This document shows positions 19,229 to 27,710 of a stretch of 64,000 nt of DNA, one piece after another (position 1 is the first letter of the stretch; each line of letters opens with the position of its first letter). This stretch comes from CBFIGX01 sp965662265. GTDB taxonomy: Bacteria > Bacteroidota > Bacteroidia > Flavobacteriales > UBA7430. The notes beneath the pieces are model-generated. The model saw only the letters and a program-made list of their open reading frames with translations, had not been told where the DNA came from and ran no database searches. The DNA is taken from assembly GCA_965662265.1 (NCBI GenBank), contig CBFIGX010000001.1, positions 62,001-126,000 on the forward strand, written 5' to 3'. A program made the position numbers and the translations under genes.

Positions 19229-20219
19229 TTAGTTGGTTCCAAATTAAATCCTTCAACTCAGCTATTCCTTGCTGGGTAACTGAAGAAAAGAATATTGATT
19301 TAACACCTATGGGTAAAGATTGAGCAACTTCCATTTTCAATTCATCGTCAAGTAAGTCTGATTTTGAAATAGCTAGAATCCTATCTTTATCTAAAAGTTC
19401 AGGATTGTATAAACCTAATTCTTTGAGAAGTATTTGATACTCATGTTCAATGTCATCAGCATCAGCTGGAATCAAGAACAATAAAGTTGAATTACGTTCT
19501 ATATGCCTTAAGAAACGTAATCCTAAACCTTTGCCATCACTGGCACCTTGAATAATTCCAGGAATATCAGCCATCACAAAAGAACGGTGATCTCTGTATT
19601 GGACAATTCCGAGGTTAGGCACGAGCGTCGTAAAAGCATAATCTGCTATTTTAGGTTTTGCTGCAGAAACTACAGATAAAAGTGTCGATTTACCAGCATT
19701 CGGAAATCCAACTAAACCAACATCTGCAAGTACCTTTAACTCAAGAATATTCCAACCTTCTTCACCTTCGGTACCAGGCTGGGCATATCGAGGAGTTTGA
19801 CGGACAGAATTCTTAAACCACGAATTCCCTCTACCACCGAGGCCTCCTTTTCTAATAATTTGTTCTTCACCATGTTCGGTAATTTCAAAAAGAACTTCTC
19901 CAGTTTCAGCATCTTTAGCAACTGTACCCAATGGAACTTCAATATACTTATCTTCACCATCATCTCCAAAGCTATTATTGGAGGACCCGTTTCCTCCTCT
20001 GCTGGCTTTTATATGTCGCTTATATTTAAGATGTAATAAGGTCCACATCTGATTATTTCCACGAACATAAACATGCCCTCCTCTACCACCATCGCCACCA
20101 TCAGGACCACCCTTAGCCGTTAGACGAGAGCGATGTAAATGGACAGAACCAGCCCCACCGTTCCCTGCAGAACAATGTATTTTCACATAATCAACAAAAT
20201 TTGAACCGTAGGTCGCCAC
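19221..20219 (-). CDS. obgE: GTPase ObgE/CgtA
   Basis: Essential ribosome-associated GTPase involved in 50S assembly and the stringent response. 332 residues. Seen: the glycine-rich Obg fold (GGPDGGDGGRGGHVYVRG, residues 1-160), then the G domain with G1 GFPNAGKST near residue 168, G3 DIPGI, G4 SKSD in place of NKxD, and G5 FFSSVT. The C-terminal OCT domain is absent, which is normal for many Bacteroidota. Two bases after adk in the operon. Confidence 0.96.
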   Translation of the reverse strand: MATYGSNFVDYVKIHCSAGNGGAGSVHLHRSRLTAKGGPDGGDGGRGGHVYVRGNNQMWTLLHLKYKRHIKASRGGNGSSNNSFGDDGEDKYIEVPLGTVAKDAETGEVLFEITEHGEEQIIRKGGLGGRGNSWFKNSVRQTPRYAQPGTEGEEGWNILELKVLADVGLVGFPNAGKSTLLSVVSAAKPKIADYAFTTLVPNLGIVQYRDHRSFVMADIPGIIQGASDGKGLGLRFLRHIERNSTLLFLIPADADDIEHEYQILLKELGLYNPELLDKDRILAISKSDLLDDELKMEVAQSLPIGVKSIFFSSVTQQGIAELKDLIWNQLNA

Positions 20220-20221
20220 TA

Positions 20222-20794
20222 TCAGAGAGTATCAATTGCGTTACATAAACTTTTTGTAATTGACTCAATAGAACCAACACCTTTAACGCCTATAAATTTG
20301 TTCTGTTCAGAGTAGTATTTTTTCAAAACTGACGTTTCGTTTTCATAAACCTGAATTCTGTTTTTTATGACATCTTTATCTTGATCATCAGATCTGCCAC
20401 TTTTTTTACCTCTCTCCAAAAGGCGCATCATAAGTTCTTCCTCCCCCACTTCAAGAGCTAGCATAGCAGTTATAGATGTTCCTATAGAATTTAAAAATAC
20501 ATCCAAAGACTCTGCTTGAGCGGTAGTTCTAGGGAAACCATCAAATATGAATCCTTTAGCATTTGTGTTAGCATTCACCTCTGCTGTTAACATTCCTATA
20601 GTAACCTTATCTGGAACTAAAGCACCTTTTTCGATATAGGACTTTGCTAATTTTCCAAGCTCTGTATTCTCTTTCATATGCGATCGAAAAATATCACCTG
20701 TGGATAGATGAACTAAATTGTACTTTTCGACTAAACGTAACGATTGTGTTCCTTTACCTGCGCCAGGTGGTCCGAATAAAACTAAATTTAACAT
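20222..20794 (-). CDS. adk: Adenylate kinase
   Basis: Interconverts ATP + AMP and 2 ADP. 190 residues. Seen: P-loop FGPPGAGKGTQS at residues 6-17, AMP-binding FDGFPRTTAQ, and a short LID segment (RGKKSGRSDD) without the zinc-binding cysteines of the long form. Lies between hpt (nine bases upstream) and obgE; this hpt-adk-obgE order is common in Bacteroidota. Confidence 0.97.
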   Translation of the reverse strand: MLNLVLFGPPGAGKGTQSLRLVEKYNLVHLSTGDIFRSHMKENTELGKLAKSYIEKGALVPDKVTIGMLTAEVNANTNAKGFIFDGFPRTTAQAESLDVFLNSIGTSITAMLALEVGEEELMMRLLERGKKSGRSDDQDKDVIKNRIQVYENETSVLKKYYSEQNKFIGVKGVGSIESITKSLCNAIDTL

Positions 20795-20803
20795 AGGCCA
20801 TTT

Positions 20804-21340
20804 TTAGGCTTTCGCCAATTGATAAATATTTTTAAGATTACGACCAAAACCATTATAATCTAGACCATAACCTACAATGAAATTATTAGGAATCTGAAAT
20901 CCAACAAAATCAATTTTTCGAGTTCCTATAAATGCTTGTGGTTTAAAAAACAAACTGACTATTAACCAAGGTCTATTCATCACCTCTAATATGTCAGAAA
21001 TTTTACTAAGCGTTGTCCCGGTATCGACAATATCTTCAATAACTACGATAGTCTCATTCTGGTCAATTTCATTCAATCCAATAATCTCATTTACTTTCCC
21101 TGAACTCATATCACCTTCATAAGATTTTAATTTCACAAAAGATATTTTACAATTTCCAGGGTATGATTTCAACAAGTCGGCCGCAAATATAAATGAACCA
21201 TCTAATACAGCAATAAAATGAGGATATTTCCCCTGCATATTTGCATGAATCTCTGCAGCTAATTCTGATATTCTTTCACGTATCTTGTCTTCCTTAAGGA
21301 AGATATCAAAGGTTTTATCATGTATCGTATGCGACGTCAT
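20804..21340 (-). CDS. hpt: Hypoxanthine phosphoribosyltransferase
   Basis: Purine salvage: converts hypoxanthine or guanine plus PRPP to IMP or GMP. About 178 residues. Seen: the PRPP-binding loop VVIEDIVDTGTTLS, LDGSFIFAADL for the pyrophosphate site, and the purine-contacting C-terminal region VGYGLDYNGFGRN. The frame extends three codons upstream to a TTG at 21349, but the ATG at 21340 fits homologues and the promoter position better. Heads the operon hpt-adk-obgE-PAP2-crcB; divergent from purE. Confidence 0.94.
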   Translation of the reverse strand: MTSHTIHDKTFDIFLKEDKIRERISELAAEIHANMQGKYPHFIAVLDGSFIFAADLLKSYPGNCKISFVKLKSYEGDMSSGKVNEIIGLNEIDQNETIVVIEDIVDTGTTLSKISDILEVMNRPWLIVSLFFKPQAFIGTRKIDFVGFQIPNNFIVGYGLDYNGFGRNLKNIYQLAKA

Positions 21341-21346
21341 ATATCG

Positions 21347-21354
21347 CAAAAGTA
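21347..21354 (-). promoter_or_regulatory. -7 box for the hpt operon
   Basis: TACTTTTG on the minus strand (TAnnTTTG) ends six bases before the hpt ATG at 21340, predicting an almost leaderless transcript for the five-gene operon. No clear -33 TTG at the standard distance. Confidence 0.5.
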
Positions 21355-21461
21355 CAAATTAATAGAAGATTATTGTGTAGAAATATTATCCGTAGCAGCA
21401 AATAAATAATTAAAGCGAAAAAAGAGAAGTATAAGAGCTTTCGTAGCTCATTATGAATTGC

Positions 21462-21469
21462 TATTTTTG
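21462..21469 (+). promoter_or_regulatory. -7 box for purE
   Basis: TATTTTTG matches TAnnTTTG and ends 18 bases before the purE ATG at 21488. It lies downstream of the alternative TTG start at 21458, which supports the ATG. Confidence 0.5.
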
Positions 21470-21487
21470 CTGAAAATTTTATACATT

Positions 21488-22000
21488 ATGAAACCAGTAG
21501 TTAGCATTATTATGGGAAGCACTTCTGACTGGCCAGTTATGCAAAAGGCAGCGAAGTTCTTAAACGATATGGAAATTCCATTTGAAGTCAACGCTCTTTC
21601 TGCGCATCGAACTCCAGAACAAGTTGAGGCTTATGCATCAAAAGCATACGAAAACGGAGTAAGAGTTGTAATCGCAGGGGCAGGTGGAGCTGCTCATTTA
21701 CCTGGCGTTATGGCTGCTTTTACCGCACTTCCAGTAATTGGCGTTCCATGTCGATCGTCTATCTCTATTGATGGTTGGGATTCTATACTATCTATTTTAC
21801 AAATGCCTCCAGGAATACCAGTAGCAACTGTAGGTCTAGATGCTGCTCATAATGCAGCCATTCTAGCGGTTCAGATGTTAGCTACCGGAGACACAGAAGT
21901 CATGGCGAAGCTTCTTGATTACAAAAAATCACTCAAAGAAAAGATAATTAAAGCAAACGAAGATTTAGGAGAATTTAAGTTCGAGTATCGAGTATCTTAA
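21488..22000 (+). CDS. purE: N5-carboxyaminoimidazole ribonucleotide mutase (class I PurE)
   Basis: Moves the carboxylate of N5-CAIR to give CAIR in de novo purine synthesis. From the ATG at 21488 it has 170 residues. Seen: the nucleotide site IIMGSTSDWPVM at the N-terminus, the class I active-site SAHRTPEQ, and AGAGGAAHLPGV. The partner purK is not in the window. An in-frame TTG ten codons upstream (21458) is unlikely because it precedes the -7 box. Followed by a strong terminator. Confidence 0.95.
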   Translation: MKPVVSIIMGSTSDWPVMQKAAKFLNDMEIPFEVNALSAHRTPEQVEAYASKAYENGVRVVIAGAGGAAHLPGVMAAFTALPVIGVPCRSSISIDGWDSILSILQMPPGIPVATVGLDAAHNAAILAVQMLATGDTEVMAKLLDYKKSLKEKIIKANEDLGEFKFEYRVS

Positions 22001-22013
22001 AAACTATATTTTT

Positions 22014-22044
22014 AAAACCCCTACCAAATGGTAGGGTTTTTTTT
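22014..22044 (+). terminator. Rho-independent terminator after purE
   Basis: Seven-base-pair stem CCCTACC / loop AAAT / GGTAGGG (22019-22036) followed by eight T; the flanking A run can extend pairing. It begins 14 bases after the purE stop. The loop and closing pairs are the same as in the terminator at 11166. Confidence 0.9.
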
Positions 22045-22200
22045 GTTTTATATTTTTAATACAATCCCTACACAACAAGATTTTAACATAATATCAACTA
22101 TTAAATTACTTGCGTTTATTATATCTCTTATTTATTTTATATATTTAATACTATAAATAATTATATACTTATTAATAATTTTCAACTTTAATACAATAAT
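22045..22200. other. AT-rich intergenic spacer
   Basis: About 155 bases with very low GC between the purE terminator and the unknown envelope gene at 22201. I see no exact TAnnTTTG box, hairpin or RNA gene in it. The next gene must be expressed from here or by read-through. Confidence 0.5.
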
Positions 22201-22947
22201 ATGTTTTCTTATCTCAAATTCACTTGCGTGTTTTTGTGTATAGAATTGTTTGCACAAACTGAATCACCTACTAGCTTTGATTACTTTAATTCTTCTTATT
22301 TATCAGGGTCGAAACTTCCTGTCGTATTCAGCAAATCAACAATTTATAATGCGCAATTTAAGATAGTTAGTCATCAAATCGGATATGCAAGAACACTTTA
22401 TAAAATGCCGATAAGCATATGCTACAATGAATACGGCTATAAACTCTTCAAAGAAAAAGCAATTTCACTATCTCATTCAAGACAACTAAATGATTTTTTT
22501 ACTTGGGGAATAAATGCCACGTATCACACGGTAAATAGTCCTAAAAAAGAAAATTACAGTCTTATTTCTTTTGACATTGGAGGCCAGATTAATCATCCCA
22601 AGATTTATTTTGATTTTTTTATAGAAAACCCACTAAACGCACAGCATTATCTATACGAGGTAGAAAGTAGACTTATTATCAGAACCAGAAAAAGATGGGC
22701 GGAGACACTAAAATCTTTATTTGATATAGCGCAACCTCTAAATGATGCAATTAACTTTAAACATAAAATCAACTATTCCATTTCCGAACAACTTAGCATT
22801 AGTCTATTTCATGGCCACAATCCAGATGAGATAGGTTTTGGAATCTATATAAGCAAAGGAAATATTTTAATAAATTCTGAAATTCATAAGCTTACATACA
22901 GTAGTAATCAAAGTCTATCTATCATCTACTATTTCAATCATGATTAA
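22201..22947 (+). CDS. Unknown exported protein, probably outer-membrane or periplasmic
   Basis: I do not recognise a family. 248 residues with a signal peptide (YLKFTCVFLCIELFA, cleavage near AQT). The body alternates hydrophobic and polar residues in short strands with many Y, F, S and N (for example SYLSGSKLPVVFSKSTIYN and the C-terminal LSIIYYFNHD), which suggests a small beta-barrel or a beta-rich envelope protein; the aromatic C-terminus fits an outer-membrane strand. It overlaps the following HhH-barrel gene by eight bases, so the two are probably translated together and may work together. Codon use is strongly AT-biased. Confidence 0.6.
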   Translation: MFSYLKFTCVFLCIELFAQTESPTSFDYFNSSYLSGSKLPVVFSKSTIYNAQFKIVSHQIGYARTLYKMPISICYNEYGYKLFKEKAISLSHSRQLNDFFTWGINATYHTVNSPKKENYSLISFDIGGQINHPKIYFDFFIENPLNAQHYLYEVESRLIIRTRKRWAETLKSLFDIAQPLNDAINFKHKINYSISEQLSISLFHGHNPDEIGFGIYISKGNILINSEIHKLTYSSNQSLSIIYYFNHD

Positions 22948-24289
22948 ATGTTTTATTGGCTTTTTGATGGTTGCAAGCTGCACAGGTCAAACTTTTGAAA
23001 ATCAATGGGAATATGTGGTGAGCCACGCAACAAATGAATCTATTGAAGAACTATATGAAGTATGGGATTATTATAAACTAAACCCAATAGATTTGAGTAA
23101 TATAACAGAGACCAAAAAAATTAAAGAACTACAACTAATGACAGTTATAGAAGAATCTAATTTAATTCAATTTTGTTCCAAACATAAAATCAGCTCTATA
23201 TACCAACTACAACAATGCAACATAGACTTAAAAACACTAAACCGAATTAAACCCTTTATCAGAACAAACTTCATCATTAACAAAAATAGTTCTAGTGCCC
23301 GTTATTTTCTTGGGTTTCAACACGTTTCAAGCAGTAAGAGCTCTAAGTATCTAGGAAGTCCATTGAAATTTATTTTAAAATATAAACGGCACCTCAATCA
23401 AACAACTAGATATGGACTAACACTAGAGAAAGATATAGGCGAGCCAATCATTTATAATTCTAGACAAATAAATAATCTATCCTTCACAATAGAAAAGAAA
23501 TTTCCTAAAGGGAAATTAATTTTAGGAAAATATGATTTGAATATCGGTGAGGGTTTGCTATTTAAAACAAGTTACCACATTAACTCACCTCACTTCCTTA
23601 ATTCAGGAACTTTAAATGATATAAAGAGTAGTTCTAGCCCAAAAGAATCAAACTTTTTTAGTGGTGTCTGTTTTCAACATATTTTTCGAAATTATAAGAC
23701 GGAAATTTTCTTTTCCGCAAAAAAAATTAGTGGAATATCAAGCATTAATAAAAGCGGACTCTACAGAACAACCTCAGAAATAGATCGAATGCATTCGAAA
23801 AACGAAAGAGTTTTGGGTCTACAATTTTCTAGATCATACTCTAAGTCAGAATTAGCTGTAGCTCACATCATTTATGCATCAAAAATACATGCACAAAACC
23901 CAGTATATTTTCAAAGTATTTCTTACAACAAGAACTACTATAACATTACATATTGCCTTGAATTAGCAAATGAAAATTATAATAAATGGGCATATATTCA
24001 CAAAATATATATTGCTCTTAATAAAAAATGTTTAATGACGATTCAGCATAGAAATCGAAATAATGATATGTTTAACGAATATAGGACCGATTTCACTGCC
24101 CAGAGTAATGGCTATGAAAAAGGCGAATATTTTGCCATTCAATATCAAGCAAAAAGCGATAAACTTTTGAAGATAGCCATTGACAACTATCAATCTAATC
24201 AAACATACCAGAGTCCTCCCTTTTCCAGATATGGCAGATCCTATTTTTTTGAATATCGAAAACCCTGCCGGAAAAGAAACTTATTATGA
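22940..24289 (+). CDS. Helix-hairpin-helix outer-membrane barrel protein, N-terminal part (frameshifted)
   Basis: 449 residues before a premature stop. Seen: signal peptide (MIKCFIGFLMVASCTGQ; the cysteine could instead be a lipoprotein site), then a ComEA-like helix-hairpin-helix segment (about residues 45-115: LNPIDLSN...SSIYQLQQCNIDL...IKPFI), then a series of amphipathic strands (YFLGFQHVS, LKFILKYKRHL, GKLILGKYDLNIGEGLLF). This layout matches a Bacteroidota family in which an HhH head precedes a large outer-membrane barrel; function unknown. The barrel continues in the -1 frame at 24286-24729. Adding one A to the A-run at 24259-24262 would restore one reading frame through RKTLPEKKLIMRLKYQ, so this is either a pseudogene or an assembly error. 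Confidence 0.7.
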   Translation: MIKCFIGFLMVASCTGQTFENQWEYVVSHATNESIEELYEVWDYYKLNPIDLSNITETKKIKELQLMTVIEESNLIQFCSKHKISSIYQLQQCNIDLKTLNRIKPFIRTNFIINKNSSSARYFLGFQHVSSSKSSKYLGSPLKFILKYKRHLNQTTRYGLTLEKDIGEPIIYNSRQINNLSFTIEKKFPKGKLILGKYDLNIGEGLLFKTSYHINSPHFLNSGTLNDIKSSSSPKESNFFSGVCFQHIFRNYKTEIFFSAKKISGISSINKSGLYRTTSEIDRMHSKNERVLGLQFSRSYSKSELAVAHIIYASKIHAQNPVYFQSISYNKNYYNITYCLELANENYNKWAYIHKIYIALNKKCLMTIQHRNRNNDMFNEYRTDFTAQSNGYEKGEYFAIQYQAKSDKLLKIAIDNYQSNQTYQSPPFSRYGRSYFFEYRKPCRKRNLL

Positions 24290-24729
24290 GACTCAAATAC
24301 CAAAAACAAAATGATGCGGATACAACAATCAAATTAAAAATAAGCAAGAACAATCAATTAAATGAAAACCTGTCCTTAAATAATATTATAAATTACGACA
24401 ACTACAAAAACACTAGCATTCAATTAAACTGCAAATGGAAAAGTAATAATAAGCTTAATACAGTTAACAGCTCAGTTACTTATCTAAGCACAAGTAAAAA
24501 TTCAATTTATTGGCAAGCACCCTATTTTTATGGGTACTATAATTCTAGATTTTATTCTGGCAAATACGTCATATTGAGCCTTGGGTACCAGGCAAAATTA
24601 TCTAATAATCTTAAAATAGGTATAGAATACATATACAACTACAAGTGGGATGCTAACACTGACAACTCAAACAACTACTCAAAAGACTATAAAGGAAGTT
24701 TTTATATTAAGTGGCGAATTAAAGATTAA
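24286..24729 (+). CDS. Helix-hairpin-helix barrel protein, C-terminal part (other side of frameshift)
   Basis: 147 residues without signal peptide, made of beta-strand-like segments ending in SFYIKWRIKD, i.e. the end of an outer-membrane barrel. It starts with an ATGA overlap with the preceding stop, but an isolated barrel C-terminus has no known role and its upstream extension (ISKTLPEKKLI) also reads like barrel sequence, so I treat it as the tail of the gene at 22940. Its stop region overlaps the convergent marC stop by four bases. Confidence 0.65.
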   Translation: MRLKYQKQNDADTTIKLKISKNNQLNENLSLNNIINYDNYKNTSIQLNCKWKSNNKLNTVNSSVTYLSTSKNSIYWQAPYFYGYYNSRFYSGKYVILSLGYQAKLSNNLKIGIEYIYNYKWDANTDNSNNYSKDYKGSFYIKWRIKD

Positions 24730-25289
24730 AAACTGATATGAAGTTTGGTCAATTTAATAGCAATCGCTAACAGTATTATCCCAAAAACTCGCCTTAACAC
24801 ATTTATACCTCCTTTACCTAAATATTTTTCAATTTTCCCAGTAGACTTTAATACGAGATAAACAAATATTAGATTTATAGTAACACCAATAATAATATTG
24901 TTTATAGAATACGTTGAACGCAAGGAAATTAGTGTTGTAAGAGTCCCAGATCCTGCAATTAATGGAAATGCAATAGGCACTATCGAACCTGAAGTATCGT
25001 CGTCATCTGATTTAAATAATTCTATATTCAAAATCATCTCCAAAGCAAGTAAGAAAATGACAAAAGCACCTGCCAAAGCAAATGATGCCACATCGACACC
25101 AATTAAAGCGAGTAATTTCTCTCCTACAAAAAGAAATAATATCATAATGACTCCAGCAATTATAGTTGCTTTCTCAGATTGGATGTGCCCCATTTTTGAT
25201 TTGAGTCCTAAAATAACTGGAATAGACCCCAAAATATCAATTACGGCAAAAAGTGTTAGAGTAACCGTAAGGATGTCGTTAAAATTCAT
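24726..25289 (-). CDS. MarC family integral membrane protein
   Basis: MarC/UPF0056 proteins are multi-span inner-membrane proteins of unknown transport role (the name comes from linkage to mar in E. coli; no drug-resistance role is established). 187 residues with about six hydrophobic segments, starting MNFNDILTVTLTLFAVIDILGS and including FPLIAGSGTLTTLISL, which is the family signature with conserved PLIAGPG-like loop. Third gene after aroB and aroA, 18 bases from aroA. Confidence 0.9.
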   Translation of the reverse strand: MNFNDILTVTLTLFAVIDILGSIPVILGLKSKMGHIQSEKATIIAGVIMILFLFVGEKLLALIGVDVASFALAGAFVIFLLALEMILNIELFKSDDDDTSGSIVPIAFPLIAGSGTLTTLISLRSTYSINNIIIGVTINLIFVYLVLKSTGKIEKYLGKGGINVLRRVFGIILLAIAIKLTKLHISF

Positions 25290-25307
25290 AATTCTTTTGT
25301 TTTTATA

Positions 25308-26543
25308 TCAAGATAAATCTACATTAAATGACAAACACTTCAAGTCGGACCAATAAGTTCGATACGATTTATTTACTACTTCAGAGTTTTCTATGAATAC
25401 TGTGTCGTAACATAATGCAAGAGGTGCTAAACACATAGCCATACGGTGATCATTATGACTTTCAAACTCAATAGACTTTGTAGCCAACAATTTATGAGGT
25501 ATCACTTCAAGCTCGTTTTCATTTTTTATGAGAACCTGTGCATCACATTTTTCCAACTCTGTCTTGAGAGCACTCAATCGATTTGTTTCTTTAAGTGGTA
25601 AGCTAGACAGCCCTTTAATAACGATGCGCTTTGACAAACCTACTGCAGTTGCAGCAATAGTTTGGGCTAAATCTGGAACTTGACTACAATCGAACTCTAA
25701 AATATTGTTGGAAATAGGTCTCTTTTCTTTTTTAATTTTAATGGTTTCCTTTTGCCATTGGGTGTGAACACCAAAAAGCTTAAACCATTTTACAAGGATA
25801 GCATCTCCTTGCAGTGAATCTTTAAAGACCTTAGATATAGATATTTCTGCTTGTTCACTCAGAGCGGCTACTTGATATATATATGAAATCGAAGACCAAT
25901 CAGATTCAACAACGTAATTTTGAGATTTGTAAGAACCTGGTCTAACTTCGATACGGTTTCCATTCCACGTAGAAGAGACACCGCAATACGACATCAATTT
26001 TAGAGTCATCTCTATGTAAGGCCTAGACAACACCTCTCCATCCAAATGAACAATTAAGCCATTTTCCATGTAAGGTGCGATGAGTAAAAGTGCTGAAATA
26101 AATTGACTAGAAATATGCGCTTTGATTCTTACTTCGCCACCCTTTATATGACTTCCATATATCTTTAGAGGGGCAAAACTATTTTTATCTATATATTCTA
26201 TTTTTACACCTAATGACAAAAGCACATCCACCAACTCTTTTATTGGTCTCTGCTTTATTCTATCAGATCCTGTTAATACTACTTCCCCTTTTTGAATAGC
26301 ATAGAACGCTGTCAAAAATCGCATTGCTGTTCCGGCCATCCCAATATTTACTATTGAATTCTTTGAGTTTAAAGCCTTTAGCAGAACCTTTGTGTCATCA
26401 GAATCAGAAATGTTTTGCACATTAAATGCAACTCCTGACAAGGCTTGAATGATCATTATCCTATTAGACAAACTCTTGGACCCTGGTATTTTTAGTTGTC
26501 CTTGTAAAGATTTTGTTGGTATATGAACTTTAGTTTTCACCAA
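25308..26543 (-). CDS. aroA: 3-phosphoshikimate 1-carboxyvinyltransferase (EPSP synthase)
   Basis: Sixth step of the shikimate pathway: PEP + shikimate-3-phosphate to EPSP. 411 residues. Seen: the N-terminal PGSKSLSNRIM with the catalytic lysine, AGTAMRFLTAFYA (PEP site, here GMAGTAMR instead of the usual GNAGTAMR), and NDHRMAMCLAPLAL near the C-terminus. It overlaps aroB by 14 bases, so the two shikimate genes are coupled. The asparagine-to-methionine change in GNAGTA is seen in many Bacteroidota and is probably harmless. Confidence 0.94.
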   Translation of the reverse strand: MVKTKVHIPTKSLQGQLKIPGSKSLSNRIMIIQALSGVAFNVQNISDSDDTKVLLKALNSKNSIVNIGMAGTAMRFLTAFYAIQKGEVVLTGSDRIKQRPIKELVDVLLSLGVKIEYIDKNSFAPLKIYGSHIKGGEVRIKAHISSQFISALLLIAPYMENGLIVHLDGEVLSRPYIEMTLKLMSYCGVSSTWNGNRIEVRPGSYKSQNYVVESDWSSISYIYQVAALSEQAEISISKVFKDSLQGDAILVKWFKLFGVHTQWQKETIKIKKEKRPISNNILEFDCSQVPDLAQTIAATAVGLSKRIVIKGLSSLPLKETNRLSALKTELEKCDAQVLIKNENELEVIPHKLLATKSIEFESHNDHRMAMCLAPLALCYDTVFIENSEVVNKSYRTYWSDLKCLSFNVDLS

Positions 26544-27609
26544 TCATGTTATTATAATCAAGAATTGCTTGATTTATTTGGTCTGTATGACATGTTTTAT
26601 CGAATACTGCCTCTCCTATTTTCGTGAGCATACTAAATTGTATTTGATTAGAGTGATTTTTCTTATCGTGATTCATCCACTCTATTAATTCGGGTATTTC
26701 TTCTTCATCTATCTGCTTAAGGTCAAATATTAATTTCAATCGATGACTAATTGTGTGCAATTCAGTATCGGACAAGCCAGACTCTTTATTTGATAGAATG
26801 GATTCAACTAACAAGCCAATAGCAACTGCTTCTCCATGGAGAAGATCTCGTTGTTTTGAGAGTGCTTGACTTTCTAATGCATGCCCAATTGTGTGCCCAA
26901 AATTTAAAATTTTTCGTTTTCCTTTTTCTTCCCAATCTTCAAGTACAATTTGATTTTTTATAGATATTGATTTATACAACAACTGAGTCATATATAATTC
27001 ATTTTGCAAATCTAGGTTTGCAAGTGATTCCCAGTGTCTTATGTCAGCAACAAGTGCATGCTTAAACACCTCAGCCAGCCCGCTAAGCAGCTGCCTAGGT
27101 GAGAGTGTTTGTATAAATTTTGGTGCTACTAATACTAAATCTGGGTTCTTGAATAGGCCTATTTGATTTTTAAATCCTTCAAAATCTATAGCTAATTTTC
27201 CACCTACTGAAGCATCTACCTGAGCTAGTAAAGTGGTTGGAATATGAAAAAATCGTAGACCACGTTTATATAAAGATGCTATAAGACCACCCATATCACA
27301 AACAACACCTCCACCTAAGTTTACTATTAGAGAATCTCTATCAGCCTTTGACTCTGCAATGGTTTTCCAGACATCGCGACATATATCAAGTGTCTTATTT
27401 TGCTCTCCAGATTCAATCTCGATTAACTCTGAACCTATAAGCATTGGAACCTGTTCTATAAGGTAAGGTAAACAATACTTTGAAGAGTTTTCATCACAAA
27501 ATATAAACACCTTAGAATATTTATCTTGATGATCATTTAATATTCTATTAAACTCACTCAAAACATCGTTACCTATGTAGATTGAATATTGATTTGACTG
27601 GATCTCCAT
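26530..27609 (-). CDS. aroB: 3-dehydroquinate synthase
   Basis: Second step of the shikimate pathway: DAHP to 3-dehydroquinate, with NAD and a divalent metal. 359 residues, usual length. Seen: NAD/phosphate loop NLGGGVVCDMGGLIASLYKRG, the metal-ligand region SGLAEVFKHALVAD, and GHTIGHALES with the metal-binding histidines. First gene of the aroB-aroA-marC unit, divergent from proline dehydrogenase over about 100 bases. Confidence 0.95.
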   Translation of the reverse strand: MEIQSNQYSIYIGNDVLSEFNRILNDHQDKYSKVFIFCDENSSKYCLPYLIEQVPMLIGSELIEIESGEQNKTLDICRDVWKTIAESKADRDSLIVNLGGGVVCDMGGLIASLYKRGLRFFHIPTTLLAQVDASVGGKLAIDFEGFKNQIGLFKNPDLVLVAPKFIQTLSPRQLLSGLAEVFKHALVADIRHWESLANLDLQNELYMTQLLYKSISIKNQIVLEDWEEKGKRKILNFGHTIGHALESQALSKQRDLLHGEAVAIGLLVESILSNKESGLSDTELHTISHRLKLIFDLKQIDEEEIPELIEWMNHDKKNHSNQIQFSMLTKIGEAVFDKTCHTDQINQAILDYNNMIGEN

Positions 27610-27683
27610 CAGGGACTTTTTACAAATAATTTACAAAGATAGAAAAGCTATTTAGAGCAGATGCAAGAGGGATGTAAATTAGC

Positions 27684-27691
27684 TATATTTG
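27684..27691 (+). promoter_or_regulatory. -7 box for proline dehydrogenase
   Basis: TATATTTG matches TAnnTTTG and ends 19 bases before the ATG at 27711. No -33 TTG at the standard spacing. Confidence 0.45.
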
Positions 27692-27710
27692 TTGTATTAA
27701 AAATGTAACT

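Noticed and set aside
24242..24252. T-TTT-TTT slippery heptamer in the zero frame of the HhH-barrel gene, as a programmed -1 frameshift site
   Set aside because: After a -1 slip the next codon is TGA (24250-24252), so it cannot join the two frames. The joining indel must be downstream.
24898..25356. 152-codon plus-strand open frame opposite marC and the end of aroA
   Set aside because: Lies fully antisense to two well-supported genes and has no recognisable features.
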